Shown piece after piece: positions 37,454 through 50,200 of a DNA stretch of 64,000 nucleotides. Under the pieces are notes generated by a model. It did not search any database, was not told where the DNA came from, and was given only the letters and a program-made list of their open reading frames with translations. This DNA is from Mucor racemosus (Eukaryota > Mucoromycota > Mucoromycetes > Mucorales > Mucoraceae), in contig JAPEHQ010000004.1 in the NCBI GenBank assembly GCA_027405735.1, positions 1,984,001-2,048,000 of the forward strand. The letters are read 5' to 3'. Numbering within the stretch: position 1 is the first letter of the stretch; each line of letters begins with the position of its first letter. Both the position numbers and the translations under genes were made by a program.

Positions 37454-39121
37454 ATGAGAAATACTTTGAGAATAACGAGTGTTTTTGCTCTATTTGTTAC
37501 AATTACATTTTTATTTACTCATTTTATATACAAATCCAAGGATATCAATCAAGACTATGACGACGATAATTTATCGATAGCCACAACAGCTAAACAAACA
37601 AATATCAAGGCAAGTACAGATGAGAAATTCATGTCATTCTTTCCTCATGGTGATTTCGCTACACAACACGAAGCTGTAAGAAATGCATTTCGTATCGCGT
37701 TGGAAACAAACCGTACATTAATCCTGCCTCAAGTTCGATTGGGGTCAAAAGATATACCCTGGGCACCCTATCCAACTTTACAAAAATATTACGAATCACA
37801 AGATAAAGAATTACTAAAAACAACTTGCCCAAACAAGAACTGGCGTACAGAATTTCAGCCCTGTAAAGATATAAACCAGTGGATTGAATTACCTTGGTCA
37901 ACGTTTTTTGATTTACAGGCACTCAAAACTCAATTTGGTATTCGTGTTTATGAGCGAACATGGGGACATGGTTGGGGCATCAAAGAATCCATGTTGTCTC
38001 ATTTAGAATTAACTCATCAAGACGTTGTGGCTGTGGATCCAAATAGTTTTCCAAGCAACGGTTCAAATTGGGATATCCAAGACCAACAAAAAATAGTTGA
38101 TAAAAGTAAATCTTGGCTTAATTTATTTTCGTCTTCTTCTTTGGTGCAAGATGAGGTCGAGGCCAGCACTAAATTAACTTCTCCTCTTAAAATGCTTGTA
38201 ACTTCAGATCAACTGTTACAATTAGATGAACGCTATATTCAATTTGGGTCTTTGGTATTTGGCCTTCGATTTCAAACTAGTATTAACAAGAAACAATCTG
38301 CATTACAAAAAGGGTTGAGAAGTACTGTATTTACTTCACCTAATCGATTCCATGCAGCCAATTTAGCAAGCCAGAAAGTCATTGCCCGTATGGGTGGTTC
38401 TGGCATTTACAACGTTATTCATATGAATCTAGAAGCTATTACGAAAACAGAATTAGCCAATCAAAGAGACATGATGAAGGAAAATGCTGAAATTGATGGT
38501 ACGAAATATGTCAGCAATTTGAAAGAAAAGCATGCTGATGGTACACCTTATTCTCCATTGGAATTATTACAACAATTGGATCATCAGACACAAACAGAAC
38601 TTATGTCCTCTTTGGTGCGTGAGTTAACGGGTGATATGCCAATTCATCAAGCTCTTTCTGCAGCAATGCCATTTCAGGAATCAGAATTAAAAGATTTATT
38701 ATCAAGCAGCTACGAGACAAAAAGAAGTACATTGTTATCTGCTTGCATCAAGTACAGGAAAACAATCGATACTCGATACCCTATTTACTACTTGACAAAC
38801 GATGTTTATTCGGACATTAATGCACATCCAGAATTGTTTGGTCCTCTAATTGAGGCTTTTCCTTGTACATTTACACCAAATGATATGTATAATTGGGATG
38901 TTATTAGGAAAGATTGGGCAAGTAGAATTCCTGATTTGAATGATCCAGATGTAGATTATGAAGCTATGTTAAATCCTATTATGGAGATATTGATAGCTCG
39001 TAAAGGTAAGGTTTTTATATTGTACTTAAAAGATAAATTTTAATCAATCTGTTACTATATAGCCTATTCGTTCTTTGAGGTACCAAGTACCAAATTAACT
39101 AGATTGCTTTCATGGCATTAA
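37454..39121 (+). CDS. O-fucosyltransferase-like type II membrane protein
   Basis: Two exons, 37454-39005 and 39063-39121, with a 57-bp intron (GTAAGG...TATAG), give 536 aa. The second exon adds YSFFEVPSTKLTRLLSWH, which fits the usual family end. Residues about 8-26 form a hydrophobic segment after a short basic start, a signal anchor for the Golgi or ER. The segment FFPHGDFATQHEAVRNAFR followed by NRTLILPQVRLG resembles the nucleotide-sugar-binding start of fungal GDP-fucose O-fucosyltransferase-like proteins. The C-terminus (RKAYSFFEVPSTKL) resembles their closing motif. In the middle, YNVIHMNLEA stands where the family often has H-x-R, so the Arg appears replaced by Asn. The donor and acceptor are therefore uncertain. 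It probably acts in glycan or glycoprotein synthesis, which is inference from the family. Confidence 0.6.
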
Positions 39122-39338
39122 AATTTGTGTATATTTACAGCATATTTCTTCTCTTATATATATATTACAATACATGCTCCCTTTCTTATTCCCCTAAGTA
39201 AAAAAATAAAAAAAAAGAACCCCCTTGCATTTCTGAACTCTCAATTGCACTCTTTGTTAATAAATAAATCAAATAAATACAAGAATTCTCTTTTTTACTT
39301 CTTTCTTTTCATATATATATATTATTAAACAAAACGAA

Positions 39339-41825
39339 ATGATTGACAATATTTTACCAATAAATCCACCTTTTCAAAATGATGATGAAGATGGGTTATT
39401 CTTCAGGCTTCAAAAGGAAAATGCATTATTACCGCCACAAGTAAAAAAAAAAAAAAAAAAAAAAAAAATAGTGTTCTTCTCCCCCTTAAATGATATTAAA
39501 AGAGTATATAAAATAATAGGATTCCACAGCATTCATATTAGCACAAATAGAAAGACAAAATATATTATTAGAAAAGGATCCTAAATCGATTTACATTCAA
39601 TCAAATGAGTTGAAAGCGCATTTTTCTACAGTTCAAAAACTAGTAAGAGTTCAAGATGATGAAGAAATTGATTGGGGATTTTGGGAAGCTGTCATTCAAG
39701 ATTCAGACCAAGTTGCATTACGATTACCACATTTATTATCGCTAAAACTAAGGTCTGGCATTCCAACAAGAGTGCGAGGCTTAATGTGGCAAGCAATGTC
39801 AAAATCTGCTTCATTGCAATTAGAAACGGTATACGAACAATTATGCAAAGAGAAATCTCCTCATGAAAGAATAATTCAAAGAGATTTGGCAAGAACATTT
39901 CCTCGTATTGACATGTTTAAGCAAGAAAATGGTCAAGGACAAAGCCAAATGAAACGCATCTTGGAAGCTTATAGTTTGTATGATCCTGACGTTGGATATT
40001 GTCAAGGATTAGCTTTTCTAGTTGGTCCGCTATTGATGAATGTTAGTGTAAATAATGATCTACACAATCTTTACTAAACCACCTAAAATACACAGGTACC
40101 TGAAACTCAATCATTCTGTGTTTTTGTCAGGTAAAAATAATGCATAATCTGTGCTAAAATCACTAGAACTTACTGAAAAAGAGCAGGCTAATGGAAACGT
40201 ACGAAATGAGGTCCATGTTTACATTAAATATGGAAGGTTTACAACTTCGCTTATATCAATTTTCTAGTTTATTACATAAAATTGTACCTAAACTTGCGCA
40301 TTATTTAGATTCGCATGCTATTCATCCCGCCATGTATGCCTCTCAATGGTTTCTGACGTTATTCGCTTATGCATTTCCTATTGCACTTATTGAACGTATT
40401 TATGATATAATATTTGCTGAAGGTGCATCAGAAACTATTATGCGAGTAGCTATTGCCATGTTGAAACGATCTGAAGATACCATATTGTATCAAGTAAACT
40501 CTGAATTTGAAGACGTACTGGATTTTATCACATCGAAAAAGCTATGTGAGCCCTATGTAGATAATTACGGACATGTGATACGAGATGCCATGGCCTTATC
40601 CGACATGATTACAAGAGATAAAATGGATTCACTGGCGAATAAATATTCTATGATGTCTGAAGAAGAACAATTACAATTACAGCACACACCACAAGTCGTT
40701 GCAACAACTAATAATAAAATTGGTTTTTGGAAAAGAAGAAAGCAGCAGCAGCAGCAACAACGCAGTGTTTCCAGTGGCACTAAAAAACCGGATATTCAGA
40801 GATCGGCAAGTGCAGCAGGTGGTTGTAGTACAATAGCATCTATGGATGCTGCAAATAAACCGCCAATGCTAAAAAAGAGATGGTCTTCTGTTTCATCATC
40901 CCGAGATTGGTCTTATAATAACAAAACACCGATAATAGCACCAGGTTCATTATCATCAGCAGACACAAATGTGGCAACAGGTTTGCTGACAATCGAATTA
41001 CAAGATTTGAAAGCAGTACATTTGAAAACACTCGCCAAGTTAGATGAAATAGAAAACGATAAACAAGATTTAGAATGTGAACGAGATGCATTAAAATTAA
41101 CCATTGCAGAACTTGAAAGACGTCGACATTCAAGCGAGCAACACCAACAACAAAAGCAAAGACATTGTGATAGTCCCATCATGTTGCCTTCTACATCTTA
41201 TGCTTCTAATTACAGCACCAGAACAAGTCGCAAAAACTCAACTTCTTCTACTGTATACACAGAGGAGGACGAAAATACAATGACGCCTGCTACAAGCCTC
41301 ACATTTTTCTACCCTACTCAACAACAAGATAAAGAATTAGTGCATGTAAAAGTAAAGAATTTTGAATTAGAGCAGCAATGTGAGAAATTAAATCAAGATC
41401 TTGAATTGACTCAATCCAAATTTGATATGGTGAATGAAGGGCAGATGGCCTTAATTGAAAAGTTGGTTTCAATGAAGGTTGAATTAGAAGAGTTAAAGCA
41501 AGAAAATTTGTATTTAAAAAAGACTAGTAGCATTGATGTTTCAATAAAACAACCTAGAACAACAGCGACAACAACAAGACGACACAGTACAACTGGTGTT
41601 TTAATATCTAATGCTCTTGTTGCTGACAAATCATCATTGCAAGAAATTAAATCAAATTTGGTAAAAGCTGCAGATTCATCAATACCATCAGCATCAACAA
41701 AGAAGCAAAACAAAGAAAAGAAAAAGTCATCGTCGTCGTCCATCTATGGCCGTGTTTTACATGCATTCTCAAAACCATCATCATCTTCGAGTACGTCTAC
41801 TATTACTACTACAGCTTTTAAATAG
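39339..41825 (+). CDS. TBC-domain Rab GTPase-activating protein, Evi5/Gyp5-like
   Basis: Speeds GTP hydrolysis on a Rab GTPase. Four exons, 39339-39440, 39520-40041, 40096-40130 and 40187-41825, give 765 aa. Intron 1 (79 bp) holds a run of about 26 A's. Exon 3 is only 35 bp. The TBC domain spans about residues 95-330. It begins at SGIPTRVRGLMWQA and holds the arginine finger in IIQRDLARTFP (about 153-163) and the glutamine finger in GYCQGLAFLVGPLL (about 193). VPETQSFCVFVRLMETYEM spans exons 3 and 4, and MEGLQLRLYQF follows. Both catalytic fingers are present. After a Gln/Ser-rich linker, coiled coils lie near residues 485-535 and 605-670, as in Evi5. A Ser/Lys-rich tail follows. Evi5 relatives act on Rab11 or Rab35; yeast Gyp5 acts on Ypt1/Sec4. 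The target here is not known. AATAAATAAATA just after the stop may give poly(A) signals. Confidence 0.9.
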
Positions 41826-42609
41826 TCTAGTGCATACATTGTACATGCTCACATATATATTGTTGCTATATAAATAAATAAATATCTTTTTTAAATGTCT
41901 TTTACTGCTATAAAAGTATCATTGTTATTGTATGCATGTACCTATCATGCAAAATAAAGCTAAAAAAGTATACTGGTATATGCGTAATTTTCACGATTAG
42001 TTACATATGTATACATGTAATGATCATTCATTAAGTAATATATTTAGATTGTACCAAGAATGCGAATGCTGGAAAAGTGCGGCAGTAATGGTGATCCGGC
42101 TTTCAGGTGAAGGCGCAACCATATAGTTATTTCGAAAATCACATAGGGTGAAGATGTTGGACGACATACCGTATTGCAGATATCATTTTCCATTATCCTG
42201 GACATGAAATCTCTTTCTTTTTTACCTTGGGAGACGAGTCAGTTTATGATTCATGTTTACCTTACTTTTTATCTCTAGTTTTTGTCATTTTGATTGAAGA
42301 ATTAAATCAAAGACCTACAATTATCGCACTTTTACGCTTTTTGTCGTCCTCCTGGAAAATAATAAAAGAAGAGCATAATGAAATAGTTTTGTCTATCATT
42401 AATTAATTAAAAAATAGATATGAATTAGTCGCATTATGCTAGCTATCCCTGAATTCATGTTATATCTCACGAAAGACTCAAAAACGCGTAAAATTCACTG
42501 CTTTTTTCTTGAAAACTGGGTCCCATTTTTCATCCCTGCTCTACTTTTTTTTTCACTAAATAACACCACGAAAAAATTATATGCCAATGTACCTGAGATG
42601 TTCAGCTTT
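41826..42609. other. Intergenic region after the TBC gene
   Basis: Contains poly(A)-like AATAAATAAATA at about 41873 and AT-rich spacer. No gene is recognised. An open frame at 42436-42660 overlaps the start of repeat B and looks non-coding. Confidence 0.35.
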
Positions 42610-43450
42610 AATTCAAAAACAAGTATCCAAAAATATCCTATTTTTTGCAGTTGGTATTAATTTTTCAGTGCTAAGGTTTCAGATTTTTTACGCGTATTTC
42701 ACTGCTAAAGAATTGAAAACTTTGAGGCTTCATATCTTTAGAAAACATTAAGCTATACTAACACTTTTTTATAATACAAATTACTTGTTTTGAAGTGCTC
42801 TATAACACATGTTAATATAAAAAAATTCTGAGCACTTTTATTTTTTTCATTTTTTTTTGGCATTTCTATAGTAGGTTTCAAAATATTATTAAATTGAGTA
42901 GTAGTTTTTTTTACTCATGTCATCACGCTCGTTGAGCTCTCTCGAATCTAATTTAGTTTTTTTTAAAATATTGATTTTTCGTGGAGATATCCTTAAAAAT
43001 ATGTACAAAAAGATACCTTCATTTCTAGCCTCCATTTTTCCCTTATATACCCTCATCCCAAATTCTGAATCTGAAAAAAATTGCACAAAAATGTCGTTTC
43101 CTCTACGAAAAATGCAGCTAGAAGATTCATCAATAGCTCTATCAATAGATAATGTTGTTGCGCAGCATTTCAATTGCTTATATGTTCAGTATGTTTATTA
43201 AAATTAATGTGTATCTTCAAAAAACCTCTAAAATTTCAATTGCATTTTTCACAAAATTTAATGTGATACATTTATTTCAATTTTGTTCAGATGAATGCAG
43301 AATCTAAAACTGTACAAAAACTATTAGTTACACTAGGTCTACTGACTATCTATTTTGTAGCTTAAATGAGCATTTGCAATTTTCGACATCATTTTGGATG
43401 AAAAATATCATCCTCGTTTTAAACCCAGTATGGCTTTGATTGATGTTTGC
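42610..43450 (+). repeat. Repeat B, copy 2
   Basis: Matches the reverse complement of 23690-24545. The shared order is TTTGCAGTTGGTAT, CATATCTTTAG, CTATAACACATGTTA, the TATACCCTCATCCCAAATTC block and AAAAATGCAGCTAGAAG. The divergence suggests an old dispersed element. No terminal repeats or target duplications are visible. Confidence 0.65.
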
Positions 43451-44249
43451 CGATCGAGCTGCAACTTGCTTTGAAAATTAAGATATAGCATTTTCTTGGT
43501 CTATGATTGTAAAACAAAAATTACCTAAATATTCCTGAGAGGTTGTCAAGTGTTATCTCTATCAAAATTCATCATTAATTCATTTGATGAGTAAAAATAA
43601 AACCTTCAAATACCTACCGCTGGAATATCACGGCTTAAAAACCCTGATACTTTTTCAATGATAGCTATTATGTATAGTAATTTATTAAGCAATATTTATG
43701 CAGACAATTCATAGTATGGATAATTTTATATACACTCAAACTAATTTCGTATTGCGGGATACAAGAAAAGCTTTTTTGTACTCTTAAATGTGGTGTATGG
43801 TATGACAGGGTCAATGTGTCAGTTTCATGCTGAATTGTGATATAATTGGATAATCTCTTGAAAATCAAGCATATGTTTCAATGCACTCGATATAACCTTC
43901 GATGGCAATGTGTTATTTAATAGAAAGTATAGTTGTAAGCTTATCCTTCTCTTGTGATTTGCTTTTTTTCAATTATGTTTCAATGATGCAATACACAAAA
44001 AATTGGATACACAAACAAAACCTCCTGAATATCATTTCAAAGAAAAAATAGTACATTATTTATAGTGACTGTAAAGCTCTCATGATATATGATTTACTTC
44101 TTTCTGTTACATATATATTTATACTTATTTGAATATACGTCTCAATGATCATTGATCATTAAGTTTAAAGCAAGGTGATAATTTAAGAAATAAATAGAAA
44201 CTTACTCTTTCTTTGATATTCATTATACAAAAAATAAATAAACAGGAAA
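43451..44249 (+). promoter_or_regulatory. Upstream region of the second FAB1 gene
   Basis: No gene is seen. The last 250 bases are AT-rich. ATGATCATTGATCATTAAG at 44146-44164 holds two overlapping TGATCA palindromes, about 90 bases before the ATG. A role as a regulatory site is only a possibility. Confidence 0.3.
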
Positions 44250-47200
44250 ATGGACAAACAACGCAAGTCCAGCTTAACAAGTTTTAATTTAGAGACACCA
44301 GAAGATACAGTGAATGAGGAAGGAGTGCTGTCAAAAATATTCGATAAGGTATTTCACGTAGTAGGAGGGCATTCAGAGAATGAGCACACCGAACGCGATA
44401 AATCAATTCACAGTGAGCATCAACAGTTGCCGAATTCCATAAGCACAAATTCAAGTCTCAGTAAGCATTTAACAACTGCATCACCATCAACTACAGTATC
44501 TTCTTCATCTGCAACGACAATTAAGAACAAGGAAAATCTCCCTGTTATTGATGTAGTTAAACCAAGATCCACAAGGTCTACTACTACCGCAACTACAGCA
44601 ACTACCGTCACTGTAGGAAATCAGAAAATCGAACCAGCACCACCTACATTGATTGAGCCGAATAATGCAATAGCAACAGTTCAATTTACCGTGCCAAATA
44701 ATAATAAGAAATCACAAGAGCAGCACGATGCATTAGAATATTTATTACAATCGCCTTTAACTAAAAGAAGATCAATTGATAGTGACACACAATCTGTAGT
44801 AACTAATTTCTCAATTAGCAATTCTAATTCACTTTCTAAAATATTGGCAAGATTGAGAGGACAAAAAAATGACAAAGAATTTTGGATGCCTGATGAACAA
44901 TGCAAAGAATGCTATAAATGTCGTAAACCGTTTACACTATTAAGAAGAAAGCACCATTGTCGTACATGTGGTAAAATAAACTTGTAATGGATGTTTGTGA
45001 TTGATGTACTTACACTACATATGGTATAAATAGGTCAAATATTCTGTGGTAGATGTGCATCGCATGTTATATCTGGAAAATTATTTAAACAAAAAGGTCA
45101 AGTTCGAGTATGTAATTTTTGTTATGCAGAACAATTACTGCAACTTGAACATGAAAATACATCAATGGAAAGTATAATCATTCCTCCGGCTCCACCTCCA
45201 CCTCCACCTCCTTCTACAATCACATTAGATCATCAATTAGATCAGCAACAGCAGCAGCAGCAACAACAACAACAACAAAATCAGCAACAGCAACAACAGC
45301 AACAACAACAACAACAACAGCAACCGCATCATCAACAACAACAGCAACATCAACATCAACTTGTTACTTTGCCAAAAGAGCAACCGTCAACATCAATTAT
45401 ACCTTCACAAAAACCGCCCTTAGCTGTGCCTCAAATGCAAATACCAACTACTGCATTGAAACAAGCACGAAGCACATACGGTAATGATAATACAACTACA
45501 TTTGCTTTAGAAATACCCACACGTGGAAGCGAATCTTTTATAAAAAATGCAGCCGCATCACCTATTGAAAGACCTTATTTCAATCCTGATCAATTTTCAA
45601 CAACTATGGATTTACCAACTATTCCAACTATAACCACCACAAACACAAATACCATGACAACAACAGCGGTTACATCGACGGATACTGGCGGTTTGAAACG
45701 TTTGTTTGATGCTGGTACATCGTTACTCAAATCATCAACAACACGACCACGATCGAATTCGTCATCTTCAGCTCCATTAGAAGACACAAGATATCCACAA
45801 CAGGCATCGCTGCAACAATCTCAATCCCCTTGGGGTCCATTTTCTCCATACTTGGATCGTGGAGGTGGTACAGTGTTAGCGGAATCGGAACTGAGTCCTT
45901 TTCCAGGTAATCATCATGCAAACGCATCAGACTTTTACCAGGATCAATTGCATCACCATCCTCAATTCCATCATCATGCTAGCTATCATAACAATCTTCA
46001 TCATAATCATCATCTACATGGCCATCTTTATCATATATCCGCTGCTGCTAATAGTACGCCTATCGCATCGCCCTCTCCTTTAACCAGTAAAAGCTCTTTA
46101 ATACATACAACAACTCCATCAACAACATCAAGGCCAGATGGATTATTAGCTAATACATCTACTAGTACAGCAGTAATAGGAAGTGATGATGAATCTTATG
46201 ATCATAGATTACGCATGAAACGTACCGAAGAATTGCGTGGTATGTCATCCGGTCGGCCATCATTTAACTCGATTCGAAGATTAAGTTTGACCGGAAGCAG
46301 TAGTTCAGGAGGTGGTGGTATTGGAAATAATGTCAATAATGGAGGCAGCAAGAAATTAATTCGACGTGGTAACAGTAAGATTCAAATCAATACTATGAAT
46401 TTACCTAAATCACATTGTGAAGAAGGATCTCCATTAACTTCGCCCTATGTTTTTGATATAAACAATAATAATGAATCAACTGCATCCATGTGGACAATGA
46501 ATCGATTAAGATTACCTCCTAGGCAGCGAAGAGTATCTGGACCACCTCAAACTGTTGAATTAAGTCTTAGTGCTCGTACACATGCTCGCAAAATTTTACG
46601 TCAATTGATGCAGGAAATTACCTTGAAATCTACTGCGAAAGAAGAATGGGAGGAAGTAATCATGAACATTTTGCTCAAAGTGACCAACAACGTTCAACCT
46701 GATATTCGTGCTGGCGATGATATGGATGTAAGACATTATGTGAAAATCAAAAAGATTCCAGGCGGGTTACCAAGCGATAGTTTTTATGTAAAAGGTGTTG
46801 TTTGCACTAAAAATTTAGCGCATAAACGCATGGTTGCGAATACATCTCAGCAGAAGATTCTAATTTTGATGTTTTCTTTGGATTATTCTCGAGTAGAAAT
46901 GAAAAATCAGTTACTGTCAATCGCTCCCGTCATTTCTCAAGAAAGAGAACACATTCGAAAGTTGGTAGGACGAATTGTAGCACTGAAGCCTTCTTTGTTG
47001 TTGGTCAAATCGACTGTATCACGATTAGCATTGGAGTTTTTATTAGCTGCAAACATCCCTGTGGTACATAATGTAAAACATAGCGTTTTAGAGGCCATAG
47101 CAAGATGTACACAAGCTAGTATTGTTACTTCCGTTGACAAATTGCAAAATGGGATATCCTTTGGTCGCTGTGGGTCATTTGAGGTCCGAACTGTTATGCA

Positions 47201-50200
47201 TGAATGGTTGCCTAATCGTAGAAAAACCTTTTTGATCTTTGATGATTGTGCCCCTGAATTAGGTGGAACAATTGTATTACGAGGTGAAAAAGTAGAAACC
47301 TTACGGATTATAAAAAGATTGATTGATTTTATGGTATTCGTTGTCAATAACTTGAAATTGGAAACCTCATTGTTGTTAGATTCATTTGCTAAAAATCGTG
47401 GTGCTTCTTCTTTCCCAGATGCGAATGATAAAGAAGAAAGAAGCCGATCTCCTTTAATATCAATTGCGGCTTCTTCTAGTATGGCAAAGCATTGTGGAGA
47501 AAGCGTAATATCATTAGATGAAGAAGATGGACAAACAGTGAATAGTCATTACATTAATGATTTGTTGAAATTGTATCAAAATACAGTTCTGTCCGTATCT
47601 CAGTTTGTAGTATTTCCACCTCCTTATCTATTGCTTGTATTAAAAAGCACCGAAGATAAACTTGCTTTAATACATCAACAAAAGAGGCGCAAATCAGTAT
47701 CAGGCTCTTCTATTTTAACTAATGTTACCACTGCCAAAGAAATGCCTTTATCAGCATCACCTACAAGATCGACCTTTGAAAAGCAACAATTGGATACCTA
47801 TGATCCTGAATACGATTTGATTGCTAAAAACCATCAAATATCTCGAGCTTGGGATGCTTATATTGGTGAAAACCCTGAATCTATCTCTCCATTCTACCAT
47901 CAAAATATTGTTGTGCTTTATTCGAGTGTTTGTACTAAAACTACTGTTCCTTGCCAGGGGCCAGAAATTCGTATTTTTGGTTTTTATAGATATCCATCTG
48001 ATAAAACATTAGGTCAATATGTTATTGATTTGTGTAATGATGCACGCCAACCTTGCTCTTCATTCATGTGTGATCATCCCATGTTGCAGCATTATCGATC
48101 TTACGCTCATGGAAATGCTCGAGTCAATGTCATGATTGAGCCATTCCCTTGTCCATTACCTGGGATGTCTGATAAATTACTCATGTGGAGCTATTGCAAA
48201 GAATGCAACAAACCAACGCCTGTATTACCCATGTCTGATAATACATGGAATTATTCGTTTGGTAAATTCCTGGAAATTTTCTTGTATCAACAAGGGGTTC
48301 ATTGTCGTGCTGATATATGTCCTCATGATATGGCTCGCAATCATGTACGCTACTTTGGTTATAATGATTTGACAGTTCGTTTCCAATATGATCCCATTGA
48401 TTTACTAGAAGTAGCAGCGCCTCCTATGAAATTGTTCATTGAAAGTCAAGTTCAAATGGATATTAAAGAAGGAGAATTGAAATCCTTGAGATCAAAAATC
48501 AACAAATTTTACCAATCAATCACAGAGCGTAACAAGGCTTTTCCATTTGATTTAGTAGATCCTCGAAAGTTGGAATCATGTAAAGCAGAATTGCAAGACA
48601 TGTCATTGGAAGCACAGGGGGAAAAGAAAGATGCATTGCAACTGGTACAGAATGTATACGCTACATCAGATCCAATTGACACGCTTACTATCAATATTGT
48701 ACGTCGTAATTTGTTTCAGCTAGTTGCTCATTGGGATGCTGTTTATGCAGATTTTGTGCAATTTTATTTACAACCTGAACGTGAGTTAAAGAAAATCACT
48801 ACAATCCAATTTCGAAAGATGTTTCCTACAGATGATACTGGTGCAATTCATAATATGGATAATGAACGTACAAAACGAGCTACTGAAGTGTCAGATCTGC
48901 CTTTATTGGGCATTGGCCTTGATGGGGAAGATGATGATGCTCTAATTGGACAAATTCTCAAACGTAACAACAAACAACCCATTCAATCTAATATAGTGAT
49001 GATGCCTACCTTATCTTTTACACCTTCCTCAACACTACATTTTCCAACAACTGTTGCTACTAATCCAGAAGAAAATGATACAACAACAATGAATTCTATG
49101 CATATTGCGGACCCAGATCATAAGAATTCGTTTTTAGAACCTGCCCTTCGTCGTCGATTGTCATTAGAACTCATGCATGAATTAAATGAAAAGTTCAAAA
49201 CAGGTGATGATGATCATCAAAGACCTGCGGGCATGCTCTCATTAAATCGTATGGCTTCCAACAAGTATCTGCGGGTCAAGAGTCCTGGTGCATTGTCAGC
49301 TGCATTTACTCCATCTCGTATTCCGATACCTCGACAATTGCGACATCAACAACAAGGATCCTCTGATGTTATATCACCCATGTATGAAAACTTTCATCGT
49401 TTTAATACTCTAAATAGCTTTGATGCATCTCAACTAGATTCAAAATATTTACAGTATCATCATCGTGATAATGGTAAAAATAGCAAAGGAAAGCAAGTAG
49501 CGGGCAAAAAGAACAATAACGATAAAAATACATTGGAACCTGATAGACATCGACACCACAGACATCATTCCATTGGTCATAGTCAGCATATTCCAATCAA
49601 GCCTGATCCAGAAGACGATGATGGTGACAATGGTGTCGGAACAGAGGTATCATTTCTTCGACGCAGTGCTACAGCAAGGGATTCTGGTGCGAATAATGCT
49701 TCTGATCGTCGATTTAGATCTCGTTTACCTCGCAAAAAGACATATATTCAAGTCTATACTCAAGCAAATGACCTTGTAAAAGAAGATATTGAAGATGAAT
49801 TTAGTGGTGGTAGTAATGCTCATTGTGCTAAAACAGCATCACCATCATCTAGTGTCAATGGGAACAAAAAGCAACGTCGTCGTCAACAGCAACGTTACTT
49901 TAATGGTCGACGAAGAGATACTTATGCTCCCACCAGATTCTACCAAGACAATGGTGTAGATGCAGATAATGATGATAACGACATTTCGGATGATAGTAGC
50001 AACAGTAGCTCATCTGAATCTGATACAAATAATATGCCTAGTATTGATTATTTCTCGTCGTTAGCACCATATGCTTCAGAAGTTGTACATAATGGGTTAC
50101 CAGAAGGTACTCCATCAGAACCAGAACCTTTGCAAGAATCTCCTCGACCTATGCCTATCACAGTTGCTTCACAACATTCATTTGCTAAAAATTACTTTCC

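Noticed and set aside
39441..39584. Extension of the TBC first exon through the poly-A run
   Set aside because: It gives poly-Lys then an early stop. Splicing 39441-39519 restores the frame into the TBC domain.
42436..43201. Plus- and minus-strand frames in repeat B
   Set aside because: Overlapping frames on both strands in a diverged repeat, with T-rich composition. They are likely chance.
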